NCBI GenBank assembly: GCA_016712505.1
Contig: JADJQY010000042.1
Coordinates: 402,436 to 466,435, forward strand
Origin: Candidatus Eiseniibacteriota bacterium
GTDB lineage: Bacteria; Eisenbacteria; RBG-16-71-46; CAIMUX01
Direction: 5' to 3'
Length of the DNA: 64,000 nt
The translations under genes were made by a program, and so were the position numbers. Positions 13,101 through 23,286 of this stretch are shown here, piece after piece. Within the stretch, counting starts at the first letter, position 1. Each line of letters starts with the position of its first letter. The notes beneath the pieces were generated by a model that saw only the letters and a program-made list of their open reading frames with translations, was not told the origin of the DNA and ran no database searches.

Positions 13101-15060
13101 TCAGCGGATGTAGATGTAGCGTCGGAACGCGTCGGGAGGGAGCCCCCCCTGCTCGAAGAGGCGCTGGAACTGCTGGGCCTGGGGCGACCAGGGGGTGCGA
13201 TCGAGCGCGTCCTGCAGCAGCCGCCGCGCCTCGGCGAGATCGCCCCGCACCCCGGCCATCGCGGCGAGCCCGACCCGCGCCCGCGGTTGGTTCGGATCGA
13301 TGGCCAGCGAGGCCTCGTAGGCCGCGGTCGCCTCCGCATCGCGGCCGGAGCGACGCAGCATGTCGCCCAGTGTGGCCGCCAACTCCGAGCTCTTCGGCTC
13401 GAGCTCGAAACCACGTTGCGCTGCCGCCAACGCGATATCCTCACGTCCGACCAGCGACGTGCCGAGGGCGATCCCGTAGTGGAGGTACCCCTCGCGGTGC
13501 GAGCGACCCCGCAGGTCGTTCACCGCCGCATCGATCGCGGCCTCGAGATTTCCTGTCGGCCGGGCGATCTGCTCGATGCGCAGCGTCACCAGCAATCGGT
13601 AGTTCTGACGATCGTCGGGCTCCGATTCGATCGCCCGGACGCAGGCCCGGACCGCCGCCTCGGCGTTCCCCGCCTGCCCCTCCTGCGCCGAGAGGTACCG
13701 CCAGAGCTCGGCGCGGCTCTTCGGACCGAAGAGCGCGCCGTTCTCGGCAATCCGGCTGAACCGTTGCCGCGCCTGGAGCGGATCATGATTCGAGGCGAGC
13801 CAGGCGCCCGCATGCACCAGTCCGGTGAGGCAGAGCGCCACGCCGAGGCGGCGCAGATCTCCGGCCCGCGCGGCGACGGCGAGGGAGGCGAGCAAAGCCG
13901 GCACGACCATCAGGTCCCAGTCACGGACCATTCCGAGTTCCGACTGCGCGATGAAGGCAAAGAGGACCGGCCCCGCCGCGAGCAGGGCCAGGAAACGCTG
14001 CGCCACGGTCCACGCGCACGCGCCGGATCGCCTGAGGAAGCAGCACGACGACCGCCGGAGCAGCCAGGAGCAGCGCATTGAACAGATCGGCCAGGTGCGC
14101 CGGTGCGAAGAGCCCGTAACTGGTGCGCGGGGTCCGCTCTCCCAACGGCGGCAGGAACGCGCTGGCCCGCCCCGCTTCCTTCGCGATCTCGCTGAACGGG
14201 TAGCCGATGAGCGCCAGGACCGAGAAGAGAACGACTGGGAAGAGGCCGATCGAGATCACGACGCCCCGGCGCTCCCCACGGCGCCAGGCCGACCACCAGA
14301 GCAGGAGCAACGCCGGCGCGGCGAAGATGTAGACCGCATGACAGAGCCCGGCCACGACGTACGCTGCGGTCACGAACGGAAGCGAAACCCGCCCCTCGAT
14401 CCAGCCGAGGGCCAACCAGATGAAGAGAAGCCCACTCACCACCGCGAACGCGTAGTACTCCGGGTACTGCGCGAAGAGCTGCAGTCCGCCCCCCAGGCCG
14501 ATCACGGAAACGAGGGCGAGGGTCGCAGTGCGGTCGAGCCGGCGCGCAACCAACACCGAGAGACCGAGTGCCAGAGCGCCGAGCAAAAGGCCGGCCACGC
14601 GAAACGCGTGGAGCGCGTTGCCGCCTGCGATCTGGTGCACCCAGAGCATCATCGCTTCCGGCAGCGGCTCGCGGTGCGCCGATCCGGACACCCGCACCCC
14701 GCGATCGATCGCCGAGATGTAGGTCTGGGTGTCGCCGAGAAGCAGGTGCCGACAGGGAAGCGCCACCACCAACACCAGCCCGACCAGCAACACCAGCCCT
14801 ACCACCGCAGCTCCCCACGTCAGGAACCGCTCCGCGCCCCCCTTCGATCCGGTCGTGAGGCCAAGTCGGTTCGAGACGGAGGGATGGGCACAGAACACCG
14901 CTCCGGCGAAGAGCCACAGCGTCGTCAGCTTCGCGCCGCCCCCGGCATACGCCAACGAGTCCAGACCCCAGAGCCACGAACTCGGCGCCACGGTCGCCCC
15001 GAGGCGAAGTCCGAACAGCGCCAGCAGGAGCAGGAAGGCTCCACCTCCCAGTCGACTCAT
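13101..15060 (-). pseudogene. multi-pass membrane protein with C-terminal TPRs, split by a frameshift
   Basis: Two overlapping reading frames read as one gene. The first part (start ATG 15060, 14 bases after the stop of the upstream peptidase gene) has many hydrophobic helices, and its loop style (AIDRGVRVSGSAHREPLPE, QYPEYYAF) resembles GT39/PMT-like membrane glycosyltransferases. Around 14005-14025, inside a CG-dinucleotide-rich stretch, the membrane-protein reading moves to another frame. That frame continues with further hydrophobic helices and then four or more TPR-like repeats (FELEPKSSELAATLGDML..., ATAAYEASLAIDPNQ) to a stop at 13101. The total span is not a multiple of three, so the gene is disrupted as sequenced, truly or by a base-calling error. 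Function is unknown. Glycan transfer is only a possibility. Confidence 0.7.
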
Positions 15061-15073
15061 CAAGCTCACGCGA

Positions 15074-16849
15074 TCAGGCGACCCAACCCGCCATCGTCTC
15101 CTCGACCACGCGGCGAGAGAGGCTGTGATAGCGACCGGCGGCGGTGGCAAACACTTCGCGGGCCAGTTCCCGGGTCCGTGGATGCGCTCCGGCAGCCTGA
15201 TAGAGCGGACGCAGGTACTTCATCCGTCCAACCGTGCTCATCACCTCGCGCGCGCGGGGAAAGGCCGGTTCGTACTCGCCGCGAAGTGCGCGGCGCAGGT
15301 AGGCCACGAGCAACTCGTAGTTGCGGGTCGTCCCCAGTCCGAGTCCCTGATCGAGCCAGGCCAAGGCGCTCGCGTCGAGTTCCGCCGGGAGGTGATCGAG
15401 AAAGAGCGACCGCTCGGCGCGACTCCATCCGCCCCAGTCGGAGCCGGACGGCCGTTCACCCTGGGCACACCGTTCGGCCCGCGCCACGATCTCTGCCATC
15501 CGCGCGGATCGGAATTGCGGGCGGTTGGGCGGCATGCCGACTCCCGACAGCCACTCCTCCATCTTGATCGCGGCTCCTGCCCCCGGAAGCTCCGCCTCGA
15601 CGAAGGAAACGAACTCCTCCGTGGTGATGGAAGTGAAGCGGAACTTCGCGATGTAGCCCCGGATGAAGAGATCGAAGCGCTCCCGCCCCACTTCCTGCTC
15701 GAGCAGATAGAGCAGCCTCGCCCCCTTCTCGTACGGGACCGTGGAATACGCATCGTCCGGATCGACGTTCTGGAGCTCCTGACGCAGCCGGGTGAGCGGA
15801 GAGTCCGCCCCCAACCGGGTGATCGACCCGTCGAGATCGATGTCGCCCAGCGCCCAGTGCTGCAGCGCGACTTCCCGGCCGTAGGTCGCCTCCACGATTC
15901 GCCGTTCGCCGTAGACGGTGAACCCCTCGTTCAGCCAGAAGTGCTCGGCGTTCGCATTCGAGATCAGGTTGCCGGTCCAACTGTGGGCCAGTTCGTGGAT
16001 CACCACGTCGACCAGCGACCGGTCCCCGGCCAGCAGGGTCGGGGTGAGGAAGGTCATGCGCGGATTCTCCATCCCCCCGTAGGGAAACGAAGGCGGGAGG
16101 ACGAGCATGTCGAATCGGTCCCAGTCATACGGCCCGAAGAGCGCCTCGGCCTGGACGATCATCGACTCGACTTCGCCGAACTCGATCGCCGCTGCCTCCA
16201 CCAAGGATGGCTCGGCCCAGACGCGCGCGCGCGGCGAGAGATCGCGGCTCTCCAGCTCACCGATCGCCAGGGCGAGCAGGTAGGGCGGAATCGCCTGCGG
16301 CATCTCGAAGCGAAAGAGACGCGCGTTCCCCTGAGGCTCGACCGCGCCCGGGGCCGCCGACATCACCGCGGTCAGCGGCCGCGGCACGAGCAGCTCCGCT
16401 TCGTACCGAATCCGCACCAACGGGCAGTCCTGCAGCGGGGCAACGGTCCGGGCGTGGATCGACTGACACTGCGAGAAGAGGAACGGTTCGGTGCCTCCCG
16501 CCGTCTGTTCCGGCGCCAGCCACTGGAGCGCCACCGAGTCGCGCGTGGTGCGATAGCGCACCGTCACCTCGCGGGCACCAGGGGGAAGGTGGATCCGCAA
16601 CCGTCGACCCAGGATCGGCTCCTCCGGACCCAGGTCGAACGGCAGCTCCGCGATCCCCGGGACGCTGACCCCTTCGATCACCAGCGACTTGGTGTCGAGA
16701 TCGAGCTGCCCCGCTCCGGCCCGGTCGAGGTACAGAGTGCAGTCGCCGCGCAGCTCCCGCTTCTTGAAATCCACCGCGAGCCGAAGCCTGACCCGCTCGG
16801 TGCGCGGTTGGCTGAGATCAAAGTAGGAGTGTGGATCGGGCCGGTTCAT
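15074..16849 (-). CDS. M1-family zinc metallopeptidase (aminopeptidase)
   Basis: The ATG at 16849 sits behind GGAGACCCC and gives 591 residues. The N-terminal beta-rich domain is followed by FPYGGMENPRMTF, the exopeptidase GxMEN motif that binds the free N terminus, and by the zinc site VIHELAHSWTGN (HExxH) with the third ligand in WLNEGFTVYGE. The length and the C-terminal helical bundle resemble the leukotriene-A4-hydrolase/cold-active aminopeptidase branch of M1. There is no signal peptide, so it is probably cytoplasmic. It is likely in the same transcript as the downstream membrane/TPR gene (14-base gap). Confidence 0.93.
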   Translation of the reverse strand: MNRPDPHSYFDLSQPRTERVRLRLAVDFKKRELRGDCTLYLDRAGAGQLDLDTKSLVIEGVSVPGIAELPFDLGPEEPILGRRLRIHLPPGAREVTVRYRTTRDSVALQWLAPEQTAGGTEPFLFSQCQSIHARTVAPLQDCPLVRIRYEAELLVPRPLTAVMSAAPGAVEPQGNARLFRFEMPQAIPPYLLALAIGELESRDLSPRARVWAEPSLVEAAAIEFGEVESMIVQAEALFGPYDWDRFDMLVLPPSFPYGGMENPRMTFLTPTLLAGDRSLVDVVIHELAHSWTGNLISNANAEHFWLNEGFTVYGERRIVEATYGREVALQHWALGDIDLDGSITRLGADSPLTRLRQELQNVDPDDAYSTVPYEKGARLLYLLEQEVGRERFDLFIRGYIAKFRFTSITTEEFVSFVEAELPGAGAAIKMEEWLSGVGMPPNRPQFRSARMAEIVARAERCAQGERPSGSDWGGWSRAERSLFLDHLPAELDASALAWLDQGLGLGTTRNYELLVAYLRRALRGEYEPAFPRAREVMSTVGRMKYLRPLYQAAGAHPRTRELAREVFATAAGRYHSLSRRVVEETMAGWVA

Positions 16850-16938
16850 GGCGGGGGGTCTCCTGGGTTCGGGTCGGTGCCGGGAGTTGGAACTTTGCAA
16901 CGATTCGGGGCAAAAGAGAAGCCCCGAGCGCGATCCGG

Positions 16939-17811
16939 CTACTCTTCGGGGGTGGCGAGCAGTTGCCTGCGGATGAGCGGCAGCGCCTCGATCAGCTCCC
17001 TCATCCAGCCCATCAGGGTCGCGTGATCCTCGTCTGGATCGACCGGCGCGGGAATCGGTCGGTAGAAGAACTCGGCCCCCAGGCGGACAACCTGGTCGTC
17101 ATCCAGCTCCCCCTCCGGATTGTCCTCGGTCGAAACATGGAGTCCCTGGTCGAGATAGCCCCCCATGACCTCGGTCACATAGAAGCGCGTCTCGGCCATC
17201 TGTTCCGGGTCGAGCTGTGCACCAATCCAGGCTTCGACCGTCTGGTCCGGACTCGGTGGAATGTAATCGGGCGGCACCACCTCCCCCTCCGCTGCCGGCT
17301 CGAATCCCGGACAGCGGGCCGTGATCGCATGCCCGGTGATCGCGCCATTCTCCGCCCGGACTCCCAGGGGAAAGGTCCGGCACGCGACCGGCCGCGCCTC
17401 GTGCAGACCGCACCAGTGCATCCCGGTCGGCTCCGAGCGCCCCGCGACCGTGCGGTGGACCGGGACGAGGAAGGGACAGCGCGCATCTCCACGGTCGGTC
17501 GAACGGTCGATCGGCTCGAGACACATCTGGAGGGTCGGAAGCCCGCTCGAGTGACCAATCGACAGGTCACCCCAACGGATGCCGCGCGCCTGGAGCGACT
17601 GCGCGAGCCGGGTGTGGCGCTCCAGGTGCCAGAGAATCCGCATCGCCTCCGGCGGCGTCATGAACAGACGCACGTTGGTGCAGCAGATCTGCCCGCACCC
17701 ACGACAGGAAAAGCCGAGCGGCTCGTGCCGCTCCACCGGCTGCGCCTGTTCGTAGACCCGGATCAGTTGGGTCGAACGCGGATCGTCCTCGAAGCGAGGT
17801 GTTTCCGACAT
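16939..17811 (-). CDS. YkgJ-type cysteine-cluster protein (putative Zn/Fe-S cluster)
   Basis: The ATG at 17811 with GGAGACCGC upstream gives 290 residues. The N-terminal block FSCRGCGQICCTNVRLFMTP is the cysteine signature of YkgJ (CxxC/N8-type) proteins. A second set follows further on (MCLEPID..., CPFLVPVHR..., HWCGLHEARPVACRTFPLG). This cysteine arrangement is thought to bind a metal or Fe-S cluster, and the enzymatic role of the family is unknown. Its gene is separated by 52 bases from the divergent-looking DUF6265 gene upstream and is transcribed in the same direction. Confidence 0.85.
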   Translation of the reverse strand: MSETPRFEDDPRSTQLIRVYEQAQPVERHEPLGFSCRGCGQICCTNVRLFMTPPEAMRILWHLERHTRLAQSLQARGIRWGDLSIGHSSGLPTLQMCLEPIDRSTDRGDARCPFLVPVHRTVAGRSEPTGMHWCGLHEARPVACRTFPLGVRAENGAITGHAITARCPGFEPAAEGEVVPPDYIPPSPDQTVEAWIGAQLDPEQMAETRFYVTEVMGGYLDQGLHVSTEDNPEGELDDDQVVRLGAEFFYRPIPAPVDPDEDHATLMGWMRELIEALPLIRRQLLATPEE

Positions 17812-17863
17812 GCGGTCTCCATCTGCCGCGCGAAGCAAAAGACGCTTCCAGCCGCGGCCCTCG

Positions 17864-18376
17864 CTACGGGCAACTCCGCCTCTGCATCGGGAACTCGATC
17901 CGGCGCTCCTTGTCCCCCTTCTTGCCGTCGATCCAGGCAAGCAGAGAGCCATCCGGGTTCCGCTGATAGCAGATCCGCTGCGGAAAATCGTGCTCCGGCG
18001 CCATGAAGATGACCAGCGAATCGGTCAGTTGCGCGCAGCGGAAGATCGTCTCCTCCTGGCCCGACGGCTTCGGAATGTAGAGCAGTTGGTTGTTCTGCTC
18101 GACGATCCGGATCTGCTCAAACTCCACCGCCTGATCGGCCACGACGGTGCGGCTCATGCCGAGCATCATGCCGCCCTTCGGGGCCATCCACTGCTCCTCG
18201 TAGGCTCCGTTATCGAACGAGTTGCCCCAGCAACCGGCCAGCCAGGCGATGCGATCGATGAAGGGCATCTTTCCTCCGTCCGCGCGGGCGGGGTTGGGGG
18301 TGTGAACGGCAAGGGTGAGGAGCGCAACCGACGCGACGATCGGAAGCCACGGCCTGGGTGCGTATCTGAGCTTCAT
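17864..18376 (-). CDS. secreted DUF6265-family protein
   Basis: I used the ATG at 18376 because AAGGAG lies directly upstream and the product then starts with a signal peptide (hydrophobic run, cleavage near ARA-DGG). The 170-residue product contains the DUF6265 pattern: IAWLAGCWGNSF, an EEQWMAPKGGMMLGMSRTV block, and MAPEHDFPQRICYQRNPDG, the pattern of a small lipocalin-like beta barrel. The function of the family is unknown. A divergent promoter region (18377-18529) separates it from the plus-strand TIGR00300 gene. Confidence 0.85.
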   Translation of the reverse strand: MKLRYAPRPWLPIVASVALLTLAVHTPNPARADGGKMPFIDRIAWLAGCWGNSFDNGAYEEQWMAPKGGMMLGMSRTVVADQAVEFEQIRIVEQNNQLLYIPKPSGQEETIFRCAQLTDSLVIFMAPEHDFPQRICYQRNPDGSLLAWIDGKKGDKERRIEFPMQRRSCP

Positions 18377-18529
18377 GGGGCTCCTTGGATGGTTGTGCGG
18401 CGGGGTCAGCATACCGATCCCCGCGCAGGATGTCAGCCCCACAGAGGGTCGATGCACGAACCGCTGCAAGGAGCCGTCTCACCGTGTAAAGTTGCACCAC
18501 AGCGCAACCAACCCCAAGGAGACCCCGGC

Positions 18530-19615
18530 ATGTCCTATCGCCATCCCGACTTCGCCGCCCTCGGACTGAGCGGCGCGCGTGAGTGCCGTTTCGAAACCGC
18601 GCCGAAGGACCAGACCCTCCCCGACGGCTTCATGTCGACGACCAATTTTCCGACCTACGTCCATGTCGGCGGCGACTGGCGGATGCCGGAGATGCCGCGC
18701 ATGGACTCACACCTGGTCTGGGATCCGACCACCGGCCGGTTGCAGGTGAAGGAGTTCCGCCTGATCAAGAAGGGCGATCTGGTGGCGGTGGCAACCGCGG
18801 AAGACGGCTCCGAGGGGGTGCTGGTCTGGACCCGGGGATTCGAGGACGAGAACGACGTCACCGGGGTCGAGGCGTTCAGCTTCATGGCCAGCGAAGTCTC
18901 GCGCGAGAAGCCGGTCAACTACGAGGCGATCTTCGATCTGTTTCGCGAGAACCGCGCCCACCAGGGGTACATCCTCTGGGTGATCGGTCCCGCCCTGGTC
19001 CACGCCCGCGGCCGCGAGGCGATGGAGTGGGTGATCCGGAATGGCTACGCCCACTGCGTCCTGACCGGAAACGCGGTCGGGGTCCACGACGTCGAGGCCG
19101 CCCTCTACGGCTCCACCCTCGGAATGCGCGCCGACGGTCTGGGCGAGGCGTTCGGGCACGCCGCCCACATGCGGGCCATCAACGAGGTGAAGAAGGCCGG
19201 CTCGATCGCGGCACTGGTGAACTCCGGCGCGATCAAGACCGGCATCATGCACGCCCTCATCAGCTCCAACGTCCCCTATGTTCTCGCCGGCTCGATCCGT
19301 GATGACGGCCCCCTGCCGGAGACGATCACCGACGCCCTGGAAGCCCAGGCCGCGATGCGCGCCCACACTTCCCGCGCCACCATGGTGGTCATGGTCGCCA
19401 GCGCCCTCCACTCGATTGCAGTCGGCAACATGCTCGCCACCTACTGCACGGCGCCCGATGGGTCGATTCGCGAAATTACGACCATTTGCGTCGATCAGAC
19501 CGAGTTCCTGGTCTCGAAACTCAAGGATCGGGGCACCCACCAGGCCTTCGGCGTGGTTACCAACGCGCAGGACTTCCTCCGGCTGGTACAATTGGAACTC
19601 TCGGCCCGGGGCTAG
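18530..19615 (+). CDS. TIGR00300 family protein (LOR/SDH-related, alternative ornithine cyclodeaminase type)
   Basis: The ATG at 18530 follows AAGGAG and gives 361 residues. The segments LTGNAVGVHDVEAALYGS, a short motif around HAAHMRAINEVKKAGSI, and VLAGSIRDDGPLPETITD are signatures of TIGR00300 proteins. These include archaeal NAD-dependent ornithine cyclodeaminase and the C-terminal domain of cyanobacterial arginine-degrading AgrE/ArgZ. The same fold occurs in plant LOR/SDH. The likely reaction is ornithine to proline plus ammonia, but other members may do something else. A methyltransferase gene follows 54 bases downstream in the same direction. Confidence 0.82.
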   Translation: MSYRHPDFAALGLSGARECRFETAPKDQTLPDGFMSTTNFPTYVHVGGDWRMPEMPRMDSHLVWDPTTGRLQVKEFRLIKKGDLVAVATAEDGSEGVLVWTRGFEDENDVTGVEAFSFMASEVSREKPVNYEAIFDLFRENRAHQGYILWVIGPALVHARGREAMEWVIRNGYAHCVLTGNAVGVHDVEAALYGSTLGMRADGLGEAFGHAAHMRAINEVKKAGSIAALVNSGAIKTGIMHALISSNVPYVLAGSIRDDGPLPETITDALEAQAAMRAHTSRATMVVMVASALHSIAVGNMLATYCTAPDGSIREITTICVDQTEFLVSKLKDRGTHQAFGVVTNAQDFLRLVQLELSARG

Positions 19616-19669
19616 GCGGCCCCGCGGCCCGGACCGGCCGGGAGGGCACCTCCGGAGGCGGAACTCGCA

Positions 19670-20623
19670 GTGACGCAGCTCGAAGTCCTACAACTTGCGC
19701 CGCGCGCCATCGGATCGGTGGTCGAGACCCACTGCCACGGCTGCGGGCACACCCAGGCGCGCGTGCTCCCCTTCCGCTACGCCTTTCACGGGCGCCACCT
19801 CGAAGGGGTCACCTGCCTTCGCTGCACACTGATCTTCGTCGACCCCCAGCCCAGCGCGGAAGAGATCGCTTCGATGTACAGCGCGGAGTACTTCACCGAG
19901 AGCAGCGACACCGTCGGCGCCCACGGCCCCGCGGCCTACATGGAGATGGCCGCGCAGGGGAACGCCGAGCGGGCCAAGGCCGCCCACCGTCTCGATCGCA
20001 TGGTCTCCAAGCCGGCGCGCGGCCGGTGGCTCGAGGTCGGCTGCGGCCCCGGGTTCCTTCTCGCCGAGATGCAGAAGCTCGGCTGGAGTGCCCACGGCAT
20101 CGAACTCTCCGAGTTCGGCGCCCGCCACGCTCGAGAGACCCTCGGCCTCGATGTCCGCCAGGGAGAGGTCACCCCCGGTCACTTCGTGCGCGGCTCGTTC
20201 GACGCCATCTTCCTCGGCGACGTCCTCGAGCATCTGCCCGAGCCGGTCGCCACGCTCCGCGTGCTCCACGAGTGGCTCGCCCCCGACGGCCGGATCGTGA
20301 TCGCCGTCCCCGCGACCATGAACCTCGCCTCGGCGCAACTCGGCCTCTGGCTCTACGCCAGGCGCGGGCGGTGGAAGACGCTCCGCATCCCCCCCTATCA
20401 TCTCTTCGAGTACACGCCGCGCACGCTACCGATCCTCCTCGCCGAGGCCGGGTTCGAAGTGCGCGAACTGAGGCAGAGCGCCGTCCCGCTCAACCGCATG
20501 GGACTGCGCGGCTCCCCCCTCGAGAACGCCGGCAAGTTCGCGCTTCAGTCGCTCGCCCACCTCACCTCGACCCTGTTCAATCGCGGCGGCGACCGCCTCC
20601 TCGCGATCGCCGCGCCGCGGTAG
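19670..20623 (+). CDS. class I SAM-dependent methyltransferase with N-terminal zinc-ribbon-like segment
   Basis: The product has 317 residues with start GTG 19670, preceded by GGAGGCGG. The N terminus has two cysteine pairs (CHGCG and CLRC) typical of sugar or natural-product methyltransferases with a zinc-binding leader, followed by VDPQPSAEEIASMYSAEYF. SAM motif I is WLEVGCGPGFLLAEM near residue 120, and the post-I and motif II regions (AIFLGDVLEHLPEPVATL) are those of Methyltransf_23 enzymes. The C-terminal third (LFEYTPRTLPILLAEAGF) also fits this group. The substrate is unknown. Confidence 0.88.
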   Translation: MTQLEVLQLAPRAIGSVVETHCHGCGHTQARVLPFRYAFHGRHLEGVTCLRCTLIFVDPQPSAEEIASMYSAEYFTESSDTVGAHGPAAYMEMAAQGNAERAKAAHRLDRMVSKPARGRWLEVGCGPGFLLAEMQKLGWSAHGIELSEFGARHARETLGLDVRQGEVTPGHFVRGSFDAIFLGDVLEHLPEPVATLRVLHEWLAPDGRIVIAVPATMNLASAQLGLWLYARRGRWKTLRIPPYHLFEYTPRTLPILLAEAGFEVRELRQSAVPLNRMGLRGSPLENAGKFALQSLAHLTSTLFNRGGDRLLAIAAPR

Positions 20624-20635
20624 ACAGCGAACGCG

Positions 20636-23167
20636 CTACCGCGTCACGGTCAGCTTCCCCTGTGCCCGCGCCTGCCCCCGGGCATCGACCTGATAGAGAT
20701 AAACGCCGGTCGGAAGGCGATGCGATCCCTCGACCAGCGAGAGCGGGATGGCGTGCCGACCCGAGGAGAGATCACCGAGCCGCTGTTCTCCGACGCGCGC
20801 GCCATTCGGGGCGAAGAGGCGCACGACGACGTCGGGGAGCGCGGAGGCGAGGTCGAACTCGAGTTGAGTGGCGTCGCGGCAGGGGTTGGGCGCGAAGCCG
20901 ACCAAGCGGAACACCCCTTCGAGCGCTCCCTCGGCCACGTCGGTCTGGGCCTTCCAGAACTGCAGGAGCTGGCGCAGGGCCTCCGGTGGGTTGGTCGGAG
21001 CGATGTGCCCCGCCTGATCGCTGGTGTTGACACCGTGACACGAGCCGCAGGCCCGAATCTCGCCGGGCTGCAGGGTGAGCCAGTAGCGTTCACGAACCAC
21101 CGGCGTTCCGTCCGGTGCGGTGGTCTGCCACGAGAGCGCGCGCCGCGCGGGCACCAGGGCGGCGATCGATCCATCGGTGGCTACCTTCACACTTCCCGCC
21201 GGACCGCCCGGAGCGGGAGGGTTGACCGCCGCCTCGTCGTGCATCGCGCGCGCGAGCACCCGTCGGCCGTCCCGCGGATCGCTCGTTCCACCCAGGCCGC
21301 GGATCAGATCTCCCTGCACGATCTGCAGGTGGGAGACGTCGTAGATCTTCCCTCCGGTGCCGATCGTGCTGACTCCGCCCGGCACGCGCAGATTGAACGG
21401 CTGCTGCCGATCCGCGTCATCGCGCGTGGTGACATTGCGGGTCACGATCACTCCGAGACCGTTCTGCGCGAGATAGGCCGCAAACACCGCCGGGTCGACC
21501 CCTTCCTGCGCGAAGATCGTCGCCTCCGGAGCCTGAAGCGGCGCCACTGCGGTGGCCGGCGGGATCGACCGCGACCGCACCTCGACCGGTGAGAGCTGCC
21601 AGAGCGCGCCCGAGTAGGTCACCAGCACGTCCGGATCGTAGTAGCTCACCGTCTTCACGATCGGAGTGGTCAGCGCCGGCCCGGCCTTCCAGTAGCTGCC
21701 GTCCGGAATCAGCGCCTTGAGCGCGAGGTCGTAACGCGAGATCGGATTCGCCCGCGTTCCCTCGTTCTCATCGTTCCGCGTCTCCGGCGTGTGCACCGCG
21801 ATCACCGTGCCATCGGAAAGAGGGAGCGGATTGCGATACAACCCTGTGTGGTTCGGCCCGGGGCTCTCGGTGTAGCTCGACGTCTCGCGGTGCGTCACGT
21901 AGATCGGATCCATCCCATCCGGGTTGATTCCCGGGGCCGCGGAGAGGGCGAGAATCTGACCGCAGGCGTGGGTGTAGAACTCCGGCGCATCGATTCCGTA
22001 GTAGAGACCCGGCGCGGTCACGCTCTCGCGCACGCCGAGGAAGTTGTTGATCCGATGACCGCTGCCGCTGAAGAAGTCCTGCACGTTCGGATCGTCCTTC
22101 AGGCTGCGCGCGAAGTAGGAGTGAATCTCATGCCGTCCCAGGTGGAGCAGCGTCTCCTCCTCGGAGCCGTCCTGGTTCACCTGCCACGGCCCGAAGTGGT
22201 TGAAGACATGCCCTTCGAGATTCGTTCCGACCAGGAGCGGAGAACCCGGTCGCGGCTCCGGGAACATCTCGACCCGCTGGTTGAGCGGCAGTGCATCACT
22301 CGCCTCGCTCGACCAGTCGAAGGTGCCGTAGCTCCCCCCGTAGTATTCATCCGCATCCGCCTGCTGATCGCGCTGCAGGTGATCCCAGCGCGTGAAGAGC
22401 AGCCGCCCATACGAGTCGACGATCGGGGTGAACGACCCCGAGGGGGAGTGCTGCAGGAGCGCCAGAGCGCCGCTCGCCGGATCGAGACTCCAGAGACCCG
22501 AGACGGTCGGCGCCTCCTCGTACTCGTCGAGTTGCGGATAGAGATGACGCGCGCCGTTCCGCGTCCGGTCGGTGGTGAAGAGGATCCGCCCGTCGCTGGC
22601 ATAGCACGGGCTCACGTTGTTGCAGTCGAGCGGCTGGTGCGGCACCTTGGTGACGATCGGCGTTTCGCCCACGCCCAGCCCGGTGATCTCGTAGAGCTGC
22701 CAGTAGTAGGGCAGATGCTGGTATTGAGGCGGCGTCCCGATCACCATGGAGAAGATCGCCTTCGTCCCGCTCCAGTGCACCGCCGGATCGCGCACCGCGA
22801 TCCCGGTCGCTCCCTGGAACCCGGTCGTGCCGTACCCCGCGGCCGCGGTGAGATTCTTCCGCGTCCCGTCCGGATAGAGGATCCACAGATCCCCGCCGCG
22901 CGCCGCCGCATCCGGCGCCCCGCGGTGATTTCCGAAGGTCGAACCGATGGTCGTGAAGTCGGCCGGCACCGGCACCTGCGTGACGAAGAGGATCGGATAG
23001 GGACGCGCCTCGACAATCGAGCCGAGCCCGCCGGAAGCGACGACGAGCGCACCAGCGAGGACACCCGCTCGGAGCGAGCGACCCACCCAGTTGGAGAGGC
23101 GAGGTGACCACGGTCGGCCGAAGGGGGTTGGCTCGACCAACGAATCGGAAGCAGCGCGAAGATGCAT
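20636..23167 (-). CDS. secreted HzsA-related protein with single CxxCH haem motif and FlgD-like C terminus
   Basis: The ATG at 23167 follows AGGAGGG and gives ~843 residues with a signal peptide ending near VEA. The middle resembles proteins related to hydrazine synthase subunit alpha: repeated beta-propeller-like units (GDLWILYPDGTRKN, DGRILFTTDRTRNGARHLYPQ, YGRLLFTRWDH). Near residue 725 is CGSCHG, a c-type haem attachment motif. Anammox HzsA binds more than one haem, and only one such motif is visible here. The protein ends with an FAPNP...FD-type Ig-like sorting domain (VVRLFAPNGARVGE, PTGVYLYQVDA). A redox or carbohydrate-binding role in the periplasm or on the surface is possible, but hydrazine synthesis is not implied. 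Confidence 0.75.
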   Translation of the reverse strand: MHLRAASDSLVEPTPFGRPWSPRLSNWVGRSLRAGVLAGALVVASGGLGSIVEARPYPILFVTQVPVPADFTTIGSTFGNHRGAPDAAARGGDLWILYPDGTRKNLTAAAGYGTTGFQGATGIAVRDPAVHWSGTKAIFSMVIGTPPQYQHLPYYWQLYEITGLGVGETPIVTKVPHQPLDCNNVSPCYASDGRILFTTDRTRNGARHLYPQLDEYEEAPTVSGLWSLDPASGALALLQHSPSGSFTPIVDSYGRLLFTRWDHLQRDQQADADEYYGGSYGTFDWSSEASDALPLNQRVEMFPEPRPGSPLLVGTNLEGHVFNHFGPWQVNQDGSEEETLLHLGRHEIHSYFARSLKDDPNVQDFFSGSGHRINNFLGVRESVTAPGLYYGIDAPEFYTHACGQILALSAAPGINPDGMDPIYVTHRETSSYTESPGPNHTGLYRNPLPLSDGTVIAVHTPETRNDENEGTRANPISRYDLALKALIPDGSYWKAGPALTTPIVKTVSYYDPDVLVTYSGALWQLSPVEVRSRSIPPATAVAPLQAPEATIFAQEGVDPAVFAAYLAQNGLGVIVTRNVTTRDDADRQQPFNLRVPGGVSTIGTGGKIYDVSHLQIVQGDLIRGLGGTSDPRDGRRVLARAMHDEAAVNPPAPGGPAGSVKVATDGSIAALVPARRALSWQTTAPDGTPVVRERYWLTLQPGEIRACGSCHGVNTSDQAGHIAPTNPPEALRQLLQFWKAQTDVAEGALEGVFRLVGFAPNPCRDATQLEFDLASALPDVVVRLFAPNGARVGEQRLGDLSSGRHAIPLSLVEGSHRLPTGVYLYQVDARGQARAQGKLTVTR

Positions 23168-23286
23168 GGGGGCCCTCCTAGGTTCCATCCTGCGTTGGCC
23201 CCGTACCTTGCGTGGGGAGGAGGGTCGCACAATCCCCACGCTTTGAGAACCCCGAATCGGCGGGATCGTCCCGCTTTGCCCGCGCG

